NCBI GenBank assembly: GCA_963969365.1 | Contig: OZ017746.1 | Location: forward strand, 4,030,001 to 4,094,000 | Source: Asterochloris sp. CNOR1 | Taxonomy: Eukaryota > Chlorophyta > Trebouxiophyceae > Trebouxiales > Trebouxiaceae | DNA length: 64,000 nt | Direction of reading: 5' to 3' | Part shown: in pieces, positions 22,101-34,901 of the stretch | How the letters are laid out: each line of letters opens with the position of its first letter | Numbering within the stretch: the stretch's first letter is position 1 | Notes under the pieces: model-generated | What the model was told of the DNA's origin: nothing | Database searches by the model: none | The model's input: the letters and a program-made list of their open reading frames with translations, nothing else | Made by a program: the position numbers and the translations under genes

Positions 22101-25100
22101 TGCAAGACGCACAATCAAGAGGCGGCAGTGAATGAGGTACCCAGAAGCTTCCCCTTTACTGCAGCAGAGCCTAAAGCCTGGGCCACAGGCTTTCACTGCA
22201 GCCTGCCAGAACACAGTGCGCATGGCCCCACAGATTGGCCAAAGCCATTTCTATGTGAAGCTTTCAGAGGTCCACCTGGAGATGAGTGTCAACAACAACA
22301 AGTAGCTTGTGGGACATCAGCAAGTAGGCCTTTCAGCCATGTGAGCATGCATCTGGTTGCCATGAGGGCCGACCACATCAGCCCACAACTTGGCATGAGG
22401 TGCTCCTCAAATAAAACACCAGGATACCAAAGGCTCATCATGAGTCTGATCACGCCTGGAGCGTATCAATTCTGAGCAACAGGCCAGAGCTCCAATAGCC
22501 GCGGTTTTGACTTGCAGCAGTGCCAGCAACACAAACTGCCCTGTGACTGGAACCAGTGCTTGCCATCCACAGCTCGACATGTCAGAAGGAGAAGTCCTAG
22601 AGTAAGATGGGCATCAATGCATGCTGAGCATACAGCCACACCACAGCCAAAACCTGCTTGGCAGACAGTGTCCCGATATGTTGAAAGAGCACCCACTGCG
22701 ATGGCTTTATGATGCAATGGGTGGCATGTCAGCGCATGTGCAGGTCCTTCAGCAACCCAGATGCGTCAGCATGAAGCTCCTAATGGAAACTTGTGGGACT
22801 CAGTGATGCGCAATACAGGGGAGATTGGCCCACTGTCTGGTTCAGTAACACGGTGAGCGCAGCTTACTAGCTATCAAAGTAACAGCACTTCCTGCAGATT
22901 GAAGGTGCATATGGCATGGGAGCACGATTAGCCCTGAGATCAGGACACATGATACCTTCCTGGCACCACCTTCACTGAGCGATGCAGCATGATGCTGGGA
23001 CGTGCAGTGAGTGCAGCGCCAGAAAGACATCTTGTGCCCTGATCTCAGGCCTGTCTGCGCTCCGATGCCATATGCACACATGCTGGGGACATGCAATGAG
23101 GGCGCCAGCAGACAGGGTGCATGGGCCTGAGTTAAGGCAGTGGCATGCGCAGCCTAGCTGAACGGTCCAGCCCCGCAGCATCTGCCAGAGACTTTCATTG
23201 CCACTCCCAACAACAGTACTACACAAGACATGGCCTTGCAACTTTGGGTGCTCTCCCGGTCATCACTGCCAATGCACCAAATAGCAACATGCTGGCTGCC
23301 CCCCAAGACTTCTGCGAGGCCATGTGACGTGCTCTGCCAAGCAGCTCTTGCTTGAAACATCAGCGCTGTACACCAGCTGGCAGCTTTCAGAAGCCAGCAC
23401 CCTGAGATCAGCTCAAGGTGGTGGCCTGTCGAGTGTGGGGGAGCATGCATAATAACATGGCACAGGACCACAGACAGCTCTAGGGTTGGGGCACAAGGTG
23501 CCTTTGCGGCACCACCCTCCACCCTGACAACAGGGCACAAGGTTCCTTCCCAGCGCCAGCCTCTTTGGTGCACCTCAACATAGTGCTGAGGCACACCGAG
23601 AGGCTGGCAGAGGAGAGGGGGCATAGGCTCAAGTCATGCCACAAGCTATGTGCAGAGCTGAACGTCACAGCCCTGCAGCCTCTGCCAGAGACTTTAACAT
23701 ACAGTCTCAACATCAGCACTGCAAATGACACATCTTGATGGTCGAGCTTTGATGCACTTGTGTGCATCTCAGCATGCTGCTCAGCTGCGCACTGCTGGCA
23801 ATCAGGATGATGGCGCCCAGAATTCTGCCAGGTCATGTGGCGTGCTCTGCCTAGCAGCTGTTGCTCTGGCACGTGGCATCATGCCTTGGCTGGCAGCCTC
23901 CAAAAGTTAGCTCTGAGATTTCAGCTTGAGGTGCATGTCTACTGGGATGCAGGGGAGCCATGCACAAAGCCAGACACAAGCATGGCACAGGACCACACAC
24001 AGCCCTGAGACCAGGGCACCAGGTGCCCTTCCTGGCTGCCGATGCAGCTCAGCATCATGCTGGGACGAATAGTGATCGTGCCAACAACCATGGCTCATAG
24101 GTGATATGCACAGCCTAGCTGAGCGCTCCAGCCTAGCTGAGTGCTCCGCAGCCTCTGCCAGAGACATTTATTGCCACTCCCAACAACAGCAGTGCACAAG
24201 ACATGCCCTTGCGGTTGAGCTTGGGTGCCTTGCATGTTGCCACCTCCTGATTGCAACTCAGCGACATGCTGAGCTGCATGCAGGTGGTGACCATGACATG
24301 AAAGGCGTTTACATCTCTGCCAGGCCATGTGACGTGCCCTGCCCAGCAGCTCTTGCCTCAAACATCAGCGCTGTGCGCCAGCCGGCAGCTTTCAGAAGTC
24401 AGCTCCCTGAAGTTAGTCATCTATTGACATGTGGGAGAGCATGCACAAAAGCATGGCACAGGACCACAGGCTGACAGGCTGGCCCCGTTGGCCTGTCATC
24501 CACACAGGACCACAAGCAGCTGTGAGGTCGGGGCACAAAGTGCCTTCCCGGCACCACCCTCAATGAGCAGTTCAGCATCCCGCTGAGGTGTGCATTGGAG
24601 GAGGCAGTGGAAAGGGCGCACAGGCCGTCACAAGGTGTGCACAGCCTAGCTGAGCGTTCCAGCACCGCAACCACTGCCAGAGATCTCCAATACAACTGCC
24701 ACCAACAGCAGTGCACCACACACAGTGCACTGTTTTTGTCGGGAGTCGTGATGGAGTTCTCTCACAGAGTCTTGCGGTCAAGCTTTAAAGTCCATCCATG
24801 TCATCACCTCCAGTGGGCAGATCAGCAGCCTGCTAACATGCACACAGGTGGCAGGAATTTGGAAACGCGTCTCACATTCTGCCAGGTCATGTGGCGTGCT
24901 CTGCCTAGCAGCTCTCGCTGCACAACTGGCACCGTGCCCCAACAGCCCCAAAACCAGCTTCCTGAAGCCAGCTGAAGGTGACTGTCTCTTGGAAAGCGGG
25001 GAGCCTTGCACAAAGCAAGATGACAAGATGGCTCAAAGACCAACCCTGAGTGTTTGTCTGGCTTCGACAATTTGTATTCTGCCAGGTTGGATGGCCTTGC

Positions 25101-28100
25101 CTTTGCACAGCCCAGCAAGCATCACCGACCTCATTAAGGATTGAAGCCTCCACATGCTTGGTGTGCTGTCCAGCTTGAGCCCAAGCAATCTCGTCTCCTA
25201 AACTCCATGCAGCACGCTGTTGCATGAAATCCTATTCTGTATTGCCAGCACCCACCACAATATCCTGCCACAACTCTTTTTGCCATACCTTGCTGGAGTT
25301 GTTCCGTGGAGCTATGGCCTCACACTGCTTGAACAGCTGCACCAGACTCAGAGCCCCAGCCGCACCTTCACCGCACTAGCTGCCATGTGCATCTACACTG
25401 CCTAGTGTCAGTCCTGCCCCCAGAGATCCACTCAGCATTGCTCACCTTGCTGGGCTCATCCTCGTCGGGGTGTGCATAGGCTGTCCCCATCACATAGTAC
25501 CACTTGGGGTCCTCTGCAAACTGTAGGCTGGTCAGGGAGCAAGTGAGCTCATAAGCATCCAGCGTGAAGCGGTCCAGGGTCTCAAAGGTCTGGTCATCCA
25601 CCAGGCGCAGTGCGTCGCGGCCGTCAGCGCCTGCAAGCACACAGAGACGTAATGCGCGTCTACAGAACCCAGAACAAACATAATGCCCCACAGCATGCAG
25701 CAGGAACTCCATTTGCTGCAGCAGGAACAGTGTGGCGCATCAATGCCACTCAATGGGCTTAGACACTGTGCAAGTGGTTGTAAGCTAGTCTCTCACACTG
25801 GCAGGGCCATGATGACCTGACAAATCCATTGCTGCTTGTTATGCAGAGCTGGCCACAGCTGAGCCAGAGGGGTGCCAAATTACAGCGCGCATCCTGAACA
25901 GGCACCGCTTTGCTTCTGTGCGCAGGTCGCGCAACACCTGGTGTGGCGCAGTCTGTCATGGCTCGGTCCAGGATAAGGCAGATGCAGCAGCCATGTGCTC
26001 CCTCACCTGTGGACACAGAGACCCCCAGGGTATGGGTGGTCTCCTGGTGCGCCAGCCGCCGGGGCTGCTCCTCCAGGTACACACTGCGGATGTGCAGCTT
26101 CTGGATCTCGTCGATGCTGCCAATCATGAGGCCGCCCTCCTTGGCCACTGCCAGGCTGTCGGGGAAGGCTGCGCTGTTGAAGCTGGCCATGAAGTTGACC
26201 TGCAGGGTGGGTGGTCCAGTGTGGAACACGCTTGGTGGCGAAGCAAGACCTTGGTGGGAATCACCTTGATGGAGCTTGCGCTGGGCATGCACAGCAGAGG
26301 CCATGCAGCCGCACATGCGCTGCCTCTTTGCAAGTGCATACATTTCGTGCACGACAGCAACAGAGGCAGGACAGGCGGTCAGAATCCCAGAGGGCGACAG
26401 CCAATGCCACTGCCTGGTACGCCGGCTGCCCCCGGATTGCAGTCCTCTTCCCCATCAGGTAGCACCAGTAGTGCAGCAGTCAACAGAGGCAACGCCTCCA
26501 GCTAGACAGGGCATGAGGAGGGTAGGCGCCAGCCCACAGCAGTCGTCGTCGGGTCATCTGCCATTGGGCCACTACAGCTCTTGACGTCCTGACTGAAATT
26601 GTCATTAACAACTACGACTTCCAAGTCTCAGCGGCTTAACGACACCGCCTGTAGGCCCTTGCTTGTCCCTTCTCTCAGTGAGTATTGCTGGCAGCATCTT
26701 GCTGCGCTGCTCAAAATTTGACAATGCAGCCCCCCACACCCATGGGTTCTCACCTCATCCTCATTCACATTGCTGTACAGCAGCTTCATATTGCTGCTGT
26801 GAATGACTGTGGGCCGGTCGCTTGCAGCAAATACGTGGGAGGTGCCGCTGCTGCGAAAAGCCCGCAGGGTGATGGGCTTGGTCCCCAAGCTGAGCGTTTT
26901 GCGGTCGTGCAGCATCCCTGTCTTTGGAGTGAGGGTGAAGCTGGAGAGGCGGCCATCTCCCAGGGCACACAGGAGGTACTGCACGCCCTCGAAGTCGGCC
27001 AGCAGAATGCTGCGGGGGATGACCTGCAATAAGGCAATGATTTGCAAACATGTTGAGATCTGTTGCAGCAGCCCAACGCTGGATAAAGTGTTCTGCACGC
27101 CACCATGGCAGAGGATTGCGCTTGCATTGAGGCCATAAAGAAACCGACTGAGAATCAAAGTGTGCATGTTCTGCAGGCTGCCTTGTGACACTCCTTTACG
27201 ATTGCACCCACCTGTCCCCCCAGAGCCTCTTGGTGCAGCTGCTCCATTGAGGGCAGCCTGTACAGCCGCAGCTGCTGATCCCAAGTGCCTGCTCAGGCAG
27301 CACATCCTTGTTAGCATAGATAAAGTTGCGGCATCAGCAGGACCACCAGCTTGTCGAGTCAGGCAGCATGAACCTCATGCAAACAACTCAGAGTGATCAA
27401 GACTGACTTCAGGTCACTGCTGGACAAGCCAGTGTCCAGACTGGAAGTACAGCAGGTAACAAGTTGTTTGGAGGCTGCACAACGTTGCATGACAGTGCAG
27501 TGCGTGCCGCAGGGCGCATGCCATGCCCAAGGCAAGCAGCATGACATGCACATGCTGCACACAGGGTGACGACACAACGAGGCTGCTCACTGCGGGCATG
27601 CCACTCCTTCATTGCAGAGCATGCCAGTGCCCAACGCTTGCTTTCCACAGGGGAGTGAGAGGGCAGCAAGGGACGGGACCTGGCAACAGAGTAGTGTCCC
27701 CCACAGCACTTGACAGCCTCACCCGCCACAGCAATCTGGGCCCGATCCGGGTCCTCCCCCAGAGGAGTAATGTCCAGGCAGGCCAACTCTGCCTGCAGCT
27801 GCAGGTGCCCTGCCTGCTGTATGGAGCCCGGGCCCACCTCCAGGTACACCAGGTGGCCTGACCCCAAGCCCAGAATGACCTGCATGACAACAGCGTGACA
27901 TGTGGGTAAGTGCCAGCCCAGAATGACCTGCATGACAACAGCATGACATGTGGGTGAGTGCCAGCCCAGAATGACCTGCATGAAGACAGCGTGCCATGTG
28001 GGTGAGTGCCAGCCCAGGATGCATGACAACAGTGTGACAAGCTCGTCAGTGCCAGCCTGTGGATCAGTCCTGGGGCCTCCCAGTCTCCAACCTTGGCAAC

Positions 28101-31100
28101 TACACTACAAAGTTGGTTGGCCTGACTTTAGGCACTGGTGACAGCCATGCCTTGTGGAGCACAATGCTAGACTGCAGAGGGGTTGTAACCCTGCTCAAGG
28201 TGGGCAGAGTTTCAGTGAGCATAGCATTCCACAGTGGTGCGGTCACATGCCTCCGAAACGCAGTGCCAGGCCCCCCTTGTGTGCATCAAAGGTTGCAGAC
28301 GTCCAGCCGGGGCAGATGTGGCAGTACAAGCTGGACAGATGTACAAGGGCATCACAAGAATGCTGCAAACCTCCTGTCAAGCACTAGCTGGGATGTGGGA
28401 TGCCTTGCATGCTGCTACGAGCATGGCTGCACACCTATTTACTCTCTTGAGCTAGCATGACAGTGATGAGAGGCTAGTGCTCTGGATCATGAGGGCTCTC
28501 CAGATTTGCCTCTGATGCCACATTTGCAGACTCTGTCACTATGCAAGACTCACCAGCCATCCCAGACCACATCTGCCGACCCTTTGCTGGCACCCTTCCC
28601 GCCATTTGGGTGCAGCCGCTCACCTGGGTCGCGCTGGCGCTTGCAATTCTGAGCTGCAGTCCTGCAGGGGCTGCCACTGCATGCGACAAAACCATCATGA
28701 TGCCTCACCAGGAAGCCCTCCCATGCCACATCTGTGGAGCCCATCATGATACAAGACTCACCGGCCGTCCCAGGCAACTTTTGCTAACCAATCTTTCCCC
28801 CCTACTTTCTGGTGCAGCCACTCACCTGGGTGGCGCTGGCGGCTGCAATGTTGATCTGCAGCCCTGCAGGGGGCTGCCACTGCTGCACGCTGGCGCCAGA
28901 GGCCGCACTGAGCAGCCGCACGCCGCCTGTGGTGACTTGCACCAGCTGGTCGCCGGCCATGTTCCCGCACAGCAACGTCTGCATGGCAGGCAGCAGCTGT
29001 GTCACCATTTGACTCTGCACATTCCTTCAGGGAACAAGCATGTCCTCAAAACAAGCAACACCCACGCAAGCTCAGGCTGGACACACGCAAAAGATCATAT
29101 CAGCCCCCACCTGCGCATTGGACTCAAAGCCAGGGATCTCTGCCTCATCGAGCTCGTCCTCTGCGCTGATGGCCAGCACCCGTGTCTCCCCCACAAAAGT
29201 CAGCACCAGGTACTTGTCGTACTCGTCGCTGCTGCTGGCTCGTAGGCTCCAGATGCCCTTGATGCCTGCACACAAGGGTGAGAACCTTGTTCAGCCAATC
29301 CTACTGCTATAGGTAAGATGCCTGTGGCTGCAGCTCGGCTCCAGATCCAGAGGCTCTTCATGCCTACAGGCTCATGCAGCCTCACGATGTTGTTTGTTGC
29401 TGATGCATGGGTGCCGGTGGCCTCAACGCCTTTATGCTAAGGCCAGATCATCCCAAGTTGCAGCCACTAGAGCCACCTGACCCCAGGGGTCCTAGTTTGT
29501 ACAGGTACACAAGGCATCAGGCCACATGACCATGATTGTTGGTGTCCGCTCACACACGAGAGCAGGCATCAGCCAAGCATGCCTGCAGTATCAGCCAAGG
29601 GTACTTGTGAAACACGATTGTTTGCCAACCAGACTGCAGCCCTTGGAATCAGGTGGCCACCTAAATACTCTGTTCATGCAAGACAACATGTCTTTTGAGA
29701 GCAGCAATGTGTTCAGCCGTTTTGTACCTCAGCTCTCAAAGCCCTGCAGGTTGACGCTGCAAGCTCAACAGAGCAGAGCCCTGCATTCCCTGAACTGCAC
29801 AGAGAGAACCTCACCTGGCAGCTCGACGGAGGCCTGCTCAATCATGCCAATGCCGTTACGCACAATGCGCAGGCTGCCATCCTGTGCTGCACCTGAGCAG
29901 GTGACTACCTGCAAGCAATCACAATGTGTCTGGGATTCATCAATAAGCAGCCTGGAGCGCTTTAGAGAGATCAGCTGCCATCCTTGCCAGGCCACTATCT
30001 GAAACTTAGTCCTAGGAAAAGATGAAGCCTGGACATGGTGGCTGGTGCTGACGATGGAGCAGTATGCTGTATGGTCAGCATGAGCACACTTGCCGTTGAT
30101 GACACCTGCTTTGCGTACACCTTGATAGATCTCAGGTGAGCAGGCACATATTGAGTGCAAAGTCTGCCACATGCTTCCTCAGCTTTGCAGCCTGCTCTGC
30201 AAAACCAGACAGGGCTGCTGGCCTGAGCTGACACCCTGGCCTGGCCATGACCAGTAGCTGTGCACCCAAAATCCAGACAGGTGAGCTGGCATTGAGCCCA
30301 AGGCCATCTGTAAGCACATGGCTCCAGGAAACCCAGTCCCAGCCACTTTGCATCAGGACTAAAGCAATAGCAAGCTGGACCCTGCCCTGGTCATAGCCCC
30401 TTAGCTGCCCTTCAAGTGCCATCTCCTCCTCCTGTGCTGGCACTGTCTTGAGTGCCCAATCCTGAACACCATTACTATCTGGTGCTGTTCGTTCTACACC
30501 CACGACCCAGGCTGCCTGTGGCCCTGCGTTTACCGTCCCCATTCTGACTATGCTCTGCGCTGATTGCTTGTCTCGATCCCAGGAAATAAATTTTGATATG
30601 ACCCAGTGCGCTTACTTTAGCAAAAAGCAGTATCTTCAAGCAGTTTTCCTGTAATGCATGTGTTGCACCCCTGTCTGGGATGTCTCTCGGCTCAACAGCC
30701 CTGCGGTGTGCCCCTCACCTGACCCTGGCCCTGCCTCTCCAGGTCCACCACAGCCATGTCAACAATGGGGCCCAGGTTGGTCCACCTCTCCAGCACCTCG
30801 ACAAAGTTGGTGGGCTCCGTTGGGTTGGGCGCCTGCGGGTGCAGTCTGATCAGCTGGCTGTCGCCAAACTGGGAGCCCTGCAGGGGTACAGCTTGCGAGT
30901 AAGCAAGGCTGCTAGGGGCATCGCAAATGCAATGTGATCAGCGTCTGTCACAGCGGGAGGCCTGTGGGTGCTTGTGTGAGTAGGACTGCTGGAGGAGCTC
31001 AGGGGGCATCTTGACCAGCACCTGTCACAGTGGGAGCGTTGCAGATGTGAGCAGCAGTTGAGAGGCTGCTGGGCAGTGCTGGGCTAAAGAGAGAGAGTCT

Positions 31101-34100
31101 GCTGTTGAGCTGTGCGCATGCTGAGGCTGCTCATGTGCTGCACCCTGCCTGGGTCGCGGCCTTGATGCCAGCCCAAACGAGCACAGCCCAGAACCCATGC
31201 ATGAAGCGTTTTGCTGTGAGACTAGCCTGTTCAAGGCTGCAGCAGTAGGCAATCACTGAGTCCACTTTGGTGCAGCCAACACACAAACCCTCTGCCCACA
31301 TATAGCAGAGCAGAGCAGCGCAGAACCCAAAACAACCTCAACCCCACAATGAAGACAAGACTGAGGCTGCACCAGCGCGTCCTCGGGAAACACAGAAGAT
31401 TCAAACCCCTGGGCACACCCAAACCCACCACAAAGACCACTCCACTGTCCAGGTAGGCCAGGGCTGAGGCTGCAGAGGTGCGCCCCAGGCTCTCCAGCTT
31501 GAGCCCTACCACCTGCCGCCCATCGTGGTTGAGCACCAACATGTACAGCTGCCCCCGGGTGTCCCCCAGCAGGTAGCGAGAGCCGTCCTCGTCCACCCGG
31601 CCAAACGCCTGCAGCATGCAGGGAGCACTCAGGACAGCTGGTCTGAGCTACAGCTGCGATGCCGTATGTTGAGCATGCCTCAGCCAGCAAAAGCCTGCAC
31701 AAGCAGCAATGCTCTGATACATGGGCCTGTGCTGCTGTGCATTGCAGACAGCAGGCTGCAAGCAGCACAGAAACTGCCAGCAGGTGAAACACCTGTCCTC
31801 GTCCATAGCCAGATGCTTGCAGGCAGCAACAGTGGATGAGTGCCTGAAACGTCCACATGCAGGAGGGCTGCAGACAGTTGCCCTCTGGGATCAATGGCGC
31901 AGACCCCAAGCCAATTCGCTGCAGAGCTCCTGCAGAATGGCTCACCCATGTCACTGTTGCATCAAAGTGACAGGCACTTGGTGCCTCATGTAACAGTGGC
32001 GTTTGGCTTGACAGATCACGCCAAGGCGTACCACAAGCACACACTCCTTTAATGGTGACATTGAGCTGGCAAGCATGCATGGGGCCCGCATGCAGACCAC
32101 AACATCCATATGAAGGTGTCACCCCTTTTGCAAGCACGCATTGGCCTGGCCACAGCCCACCAAAGTGGACCTTTGCTACATATCTGGGTTGCCAGCAGCC
32201 CTCAGCAGCAGATATGCCACGGCAACAATCAGTGACTCTGACAGGCGCAGGCGAGCTGTTCAAAAGCCCAGCAGCCTGCTTGGACAAGACACAGCAGCAG
32301 CGGCTGAACCTGACCCCCACCCGTATGAGGGTGGAGTCAATCTGGCAGGCGCGCATGGGCTGGCTGTCGTGGAAGTAGCAGATCGTGGACTCGCCAACCA
32401 CCACAGCTCCGCCGCGGCGCCCTGTCACCGGAATCAGCATGCAGGCGCTGGGGTCTAGGTTTTGCTGACTCCAGGGGCCCTCCTGAAACTCCTGCAGGCA
32501 TGGACAGCAGGCCTGACCAGATAGGTCACCTTCCAGGCTGGCAAGCAGGCACTGGCTGCCAGGCCTTACCCCTCCTGCGCGTACTTACGACATCGAAACC
32601 AAATCAGAAGCAGGACATTGGGTTCTGTTCAATCCTGGAGCTGCCTTGAGACTCCTACAGTGGACAGAGTTGGGAACTTGTGATGGGCAGCTAGCTGGAA
32701 GGCAGGCATTGGAGGTCAATGCTGCTGGCGCGAGGGTTCCTGGACATCCTGTAGACTGATACAGGTGCATGAGCAGAGAGCCCCACAAGCATGCTGAGTT
32801 GCAAAGGCTGGGCTCCATACTACAGCCCTCCTGAATTTCCTGCAGGCCAACACAGCATGTGGTGGGGAGGCCCAAGTCCAGCCTCTCTACAGGCATGCTG
32901 CTGTGCCCTGCAGTGCATTGCAGCGCTCTGAAACACTCAGCAAGTGGAAGACCTTCTATTCTGACAAGGCCACACCTGCTTTCCCTGCCAGGCACATCCC
33001 AGCTCTTGAGACATTGCAAGCACTGCTGTAAATGCACCAGAAGACAAGTGTAGAGCATGTCTTTTACACATATACATCTTTGGGCACTCTCTGGCACAAC
33101 CCCACCTTGTCCTTGACATTTATCTCATAGGTTTTGACGTGCCGATTGTCCCTGTTGTCCCGAAAGATGATGGCGACAGTGGGCAAGGCGCAGGCGTGCA
33201 GGAAGCAGATGTCAATGACACGCTGCTCATCGATGCGGATGTTGAATGCCTCCTGCAAGTGGCCGTCTGGGCTCATGGGGATGACCTGCAGGCATGAGAG
33301 GTGCTGAAAGATAGGTAGGCGACCAATGCAATTTACCATGGCAAGCAGGGCGGCTGCCTCGGGCCGCATTGCAGGAGCAGGCAGCACACAGCTCTTTAGA
33401 ACTGTGCAGGTGCAAGGCGCTGCTGCAGGAGTTCTGCCAGGGCACCCAGGTGGTTGCTGCATGCTGAAGAGTGGCATATGCCTCGCAGGCAAGACCATGC
33501 TTGGGCCAGAGGCAGCCCTGTGCCTAATGAATTTGATGCAGAGTTGCAACAAGACCCATCAAAGAGCAATGCCGTGGATATGTTGATGAGCAGTGCCAGC
33601 GCCTCACCTTGAAGAGGCCGTCGTACATGTGCAGCCCAATCATTCTGCAACCTGGGTCCACGATGCCAACCATGCCAGCATCCACGGGGCGCCCAACCTT
33701 GTCAAGCACATCGCCGTTTGCAGCTGTCACCAGCTCCTCTGCAGGTCAGCAAGGCAATTTGTTCCTTCATGTGCTCCAACCCAGGGGTTGTGCCAGTAGC
33801 TAGGCCTGTCTGGTTCGACACACAAGATGGCTGTCATCCAAGCATCAGGGCGGGTGGTTGTGTGTTGGGCTCTTTAGTTGATTTGTCTGGGCCACACAGG
33901 CGACAGGGCCTTTGCTGCCACCCACAGCAGCTGTGAATAGGTTGTACAGCCATAGCAAAGCAGGCCGAGCGTGATTGTGAGAAACGCCCGCTGTTGGTGC
34001 CAGCAGGCAGGTAGATCTGCTGACAGATGGGCAGATGTAACTGGAGGCAAAGCGCTGCCCAGCAACGCTCCACAGGTCTGCAGGCCAAAAAGAGTAGCTG

Positions 34101-34901
34101 GGCTCTCTGCTGCCAATGTCCTCCCCCCAACTATGTGTAAAGCCGCAGTGCTCACTTCTGTCTGCATCCCACTCCAGCACAGCCACCTTCTTGTGCTCCA
34201 GTGCCAAAAAAAGAAGATCCTTGTCCCTGCCCTGTAAGACCAGGGGAATGAACATTCAGCCCAGATGGCTGTCAGCCCAGATGTGCAGCTGCTTGAGCTC
34301 TGGGAAGCCTCATCATTGCCAGTTCAATCTGCACAACACACTGTATAGCAGCCCAGCAGGAAAAGCCTTACTGTGGCTGTGCAGCGAACAGCCACTGTCA
34401 GACATCCCAATGCAGCAATTGGACCCCTCACGAGCAGGCCGCTGGCAGCTGGCGCCAAGATCTCTGCAGGTCAGGCTGGCGTGCCAGCCTGGCATACCTT
34501 GGGCCTGTAAAGCTCCATTGCTGCACAGCGCCCATTAATGGGCACATCAACAATGCCCTGCAGGCCACGCAACATCAAGCATGGCCCAACTACTGAGAAG
34601 CTCGATTTGGGCGCATCGGCTCATGCTGCAGGATCTGGAGCAGCTGGGTTGAGCTGCCCGTGCGCAGATCACCTGAAGACCCTCTGGTGTCAAGGTGTGC
34701 ACCTCGATGCGCCGAAACTTCCTGCAGTGTGGGGGCAGAGGACTCAGGCATGTCAGACCAGGAAGTCGAAATGAGGAGCAGGCTCCTGGCATGCAGGCCT
34801 TACGAGATGATCAGATTGATGTCCCCAGCGCCAGTGAAGTTGCCCACCACTGCTTTGTTGACAGCAGTGGGTGTGTGTGCACTGACAACATAGTTATACA
34901 T
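19128..34901 (-). CDS. DDB1: DNA damage-binding protein 1 (DDB1), CUL4 E3 ligase adaptor
   Basis: Twenty-two coding exons join in phase: 34901-34804, 34721-34673, 34557-34498, 34231-34156, 33738-33608, 33285-33106, 32491-32321, 31608-31429, 30877-30719, 29908-29815, 29265-29111, 28978-28826, 27879-27723, 27288-27212, 27023-26754, 26199-26007, 25630-25446, 21606-21511, 21162-21012, 20698-20490, 19849-19667 and 19358-19128. The product is 1085 residues, within the plant/animal DDB1 range. It begins [20 protein letters not shown] and ends TVEDMARLH. Conserved blocks include [117 protein letters not shown] and [15 protein letters not shown]. Known role: three WD40-type beta-propellers that link DCAF substrate receptors to CUL4 in the nucleus, for DNA repair and protein turnover. 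An in-frame ATG at 34922 would add seven residues. The intron after 19667 has a GC donor; the intron 25445-21607 is 3.8 kb. Confidence 0.97.
22931..25100. repeat. Diverged tandem array of about 0.5-kb units in a DDB1 intron
   Basis: Four full units and a partial leading one can be aligned by eye. A marker, GCCAGAGA preceded by GCAGC-type sequence, occurs at 23184, 23684, 24157 and 24676, so the period is about 473-519 bases. A second marker, CATGTGRCGTGCYCTGCC, follows each about 130-210 bases later (near 23322, 23835, 24326 and 24886). A third, GCACAAGGTGCCTT-like, recurs near 22940, 23485, 24012 and 24530. No unit has a long conserved reading frame, and I see no transposase or terminal repeat. 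Confidence 0.75.
27871..28035 (-). repeat. 48-nt tandem acceptor array at DDB1 exon 27879-27723
   Basis: Reading the minus strand, the real acceptor CATGCAG followed by GTCATTCTGGGCT opens the exon at 27879. The same acceptor and first exon bases recur 48 and 96 bases upstream, with exon-like starts at 27927 and 27975, and a degraded copy near 28021. Forty-eight is a multiple of three and the repeats are open in the exon's frame, encoding repeated [15 protein letters not shown]-type peptides. Use of an upstream acceptor would insert 16 or 32 residues without a frameshift. Confidence 0.85.
28560..28900 (-). repeat. Donor echo of DDB1 exon 28978-28826
   Basis: The exon end encoding [14 protein letters not shown] with donor GTGAGTGGCTGCACC, boundary at 28826, has a copy with boundary at 28624, 202 bases downstream. 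The copy encodes [14 protein letters not shown] followed by GTGAGCGGCTGCACC. Flanking sequence (ACAAGACTCACCGGCC versus GCAAGACTCACCAGCC) is repeated too, so the duplicated unit covers about 200 bases. Confidence 0.8.
32640..32850 (-). repeat. Acceptor echoes of DDB1 exon 32491-32321
   Basis: On the minus strand the exon opens CTGCAG|GAGTTTCAGGAGGGC at 32491. A copy CTGCAG|GAAATTCAGGAGGGC lies at about 32839, and a weaker CTGTAG|GAGTCTCAAGGCAGC at about 32655. Both are upstream in the same intron, with spacings of roughly 165-185 bases. Confidence 0.7.

Noticed and set aside
22931-25100. Transposon origin of the 0.5-kb array
   Set aside because: I see no terminal inverted repeats, target-site duplication or transposase/reverse-transcriptase frame. 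Tandem arrangement fits a satellite better.
22931-28035. CRISPR-like array
   Set aside because: Repeats are diverged, spacing is uneven or unit-length without unique spacers, and the context is eukaryotic introns.
31253-32440. 395-codon open frame on the minus strand
   Set aside because: It runs across a DDB1 intron and two DDB1 exons in mixed frames. Homology supports exons 32491-32321 and 31608-31429 only.
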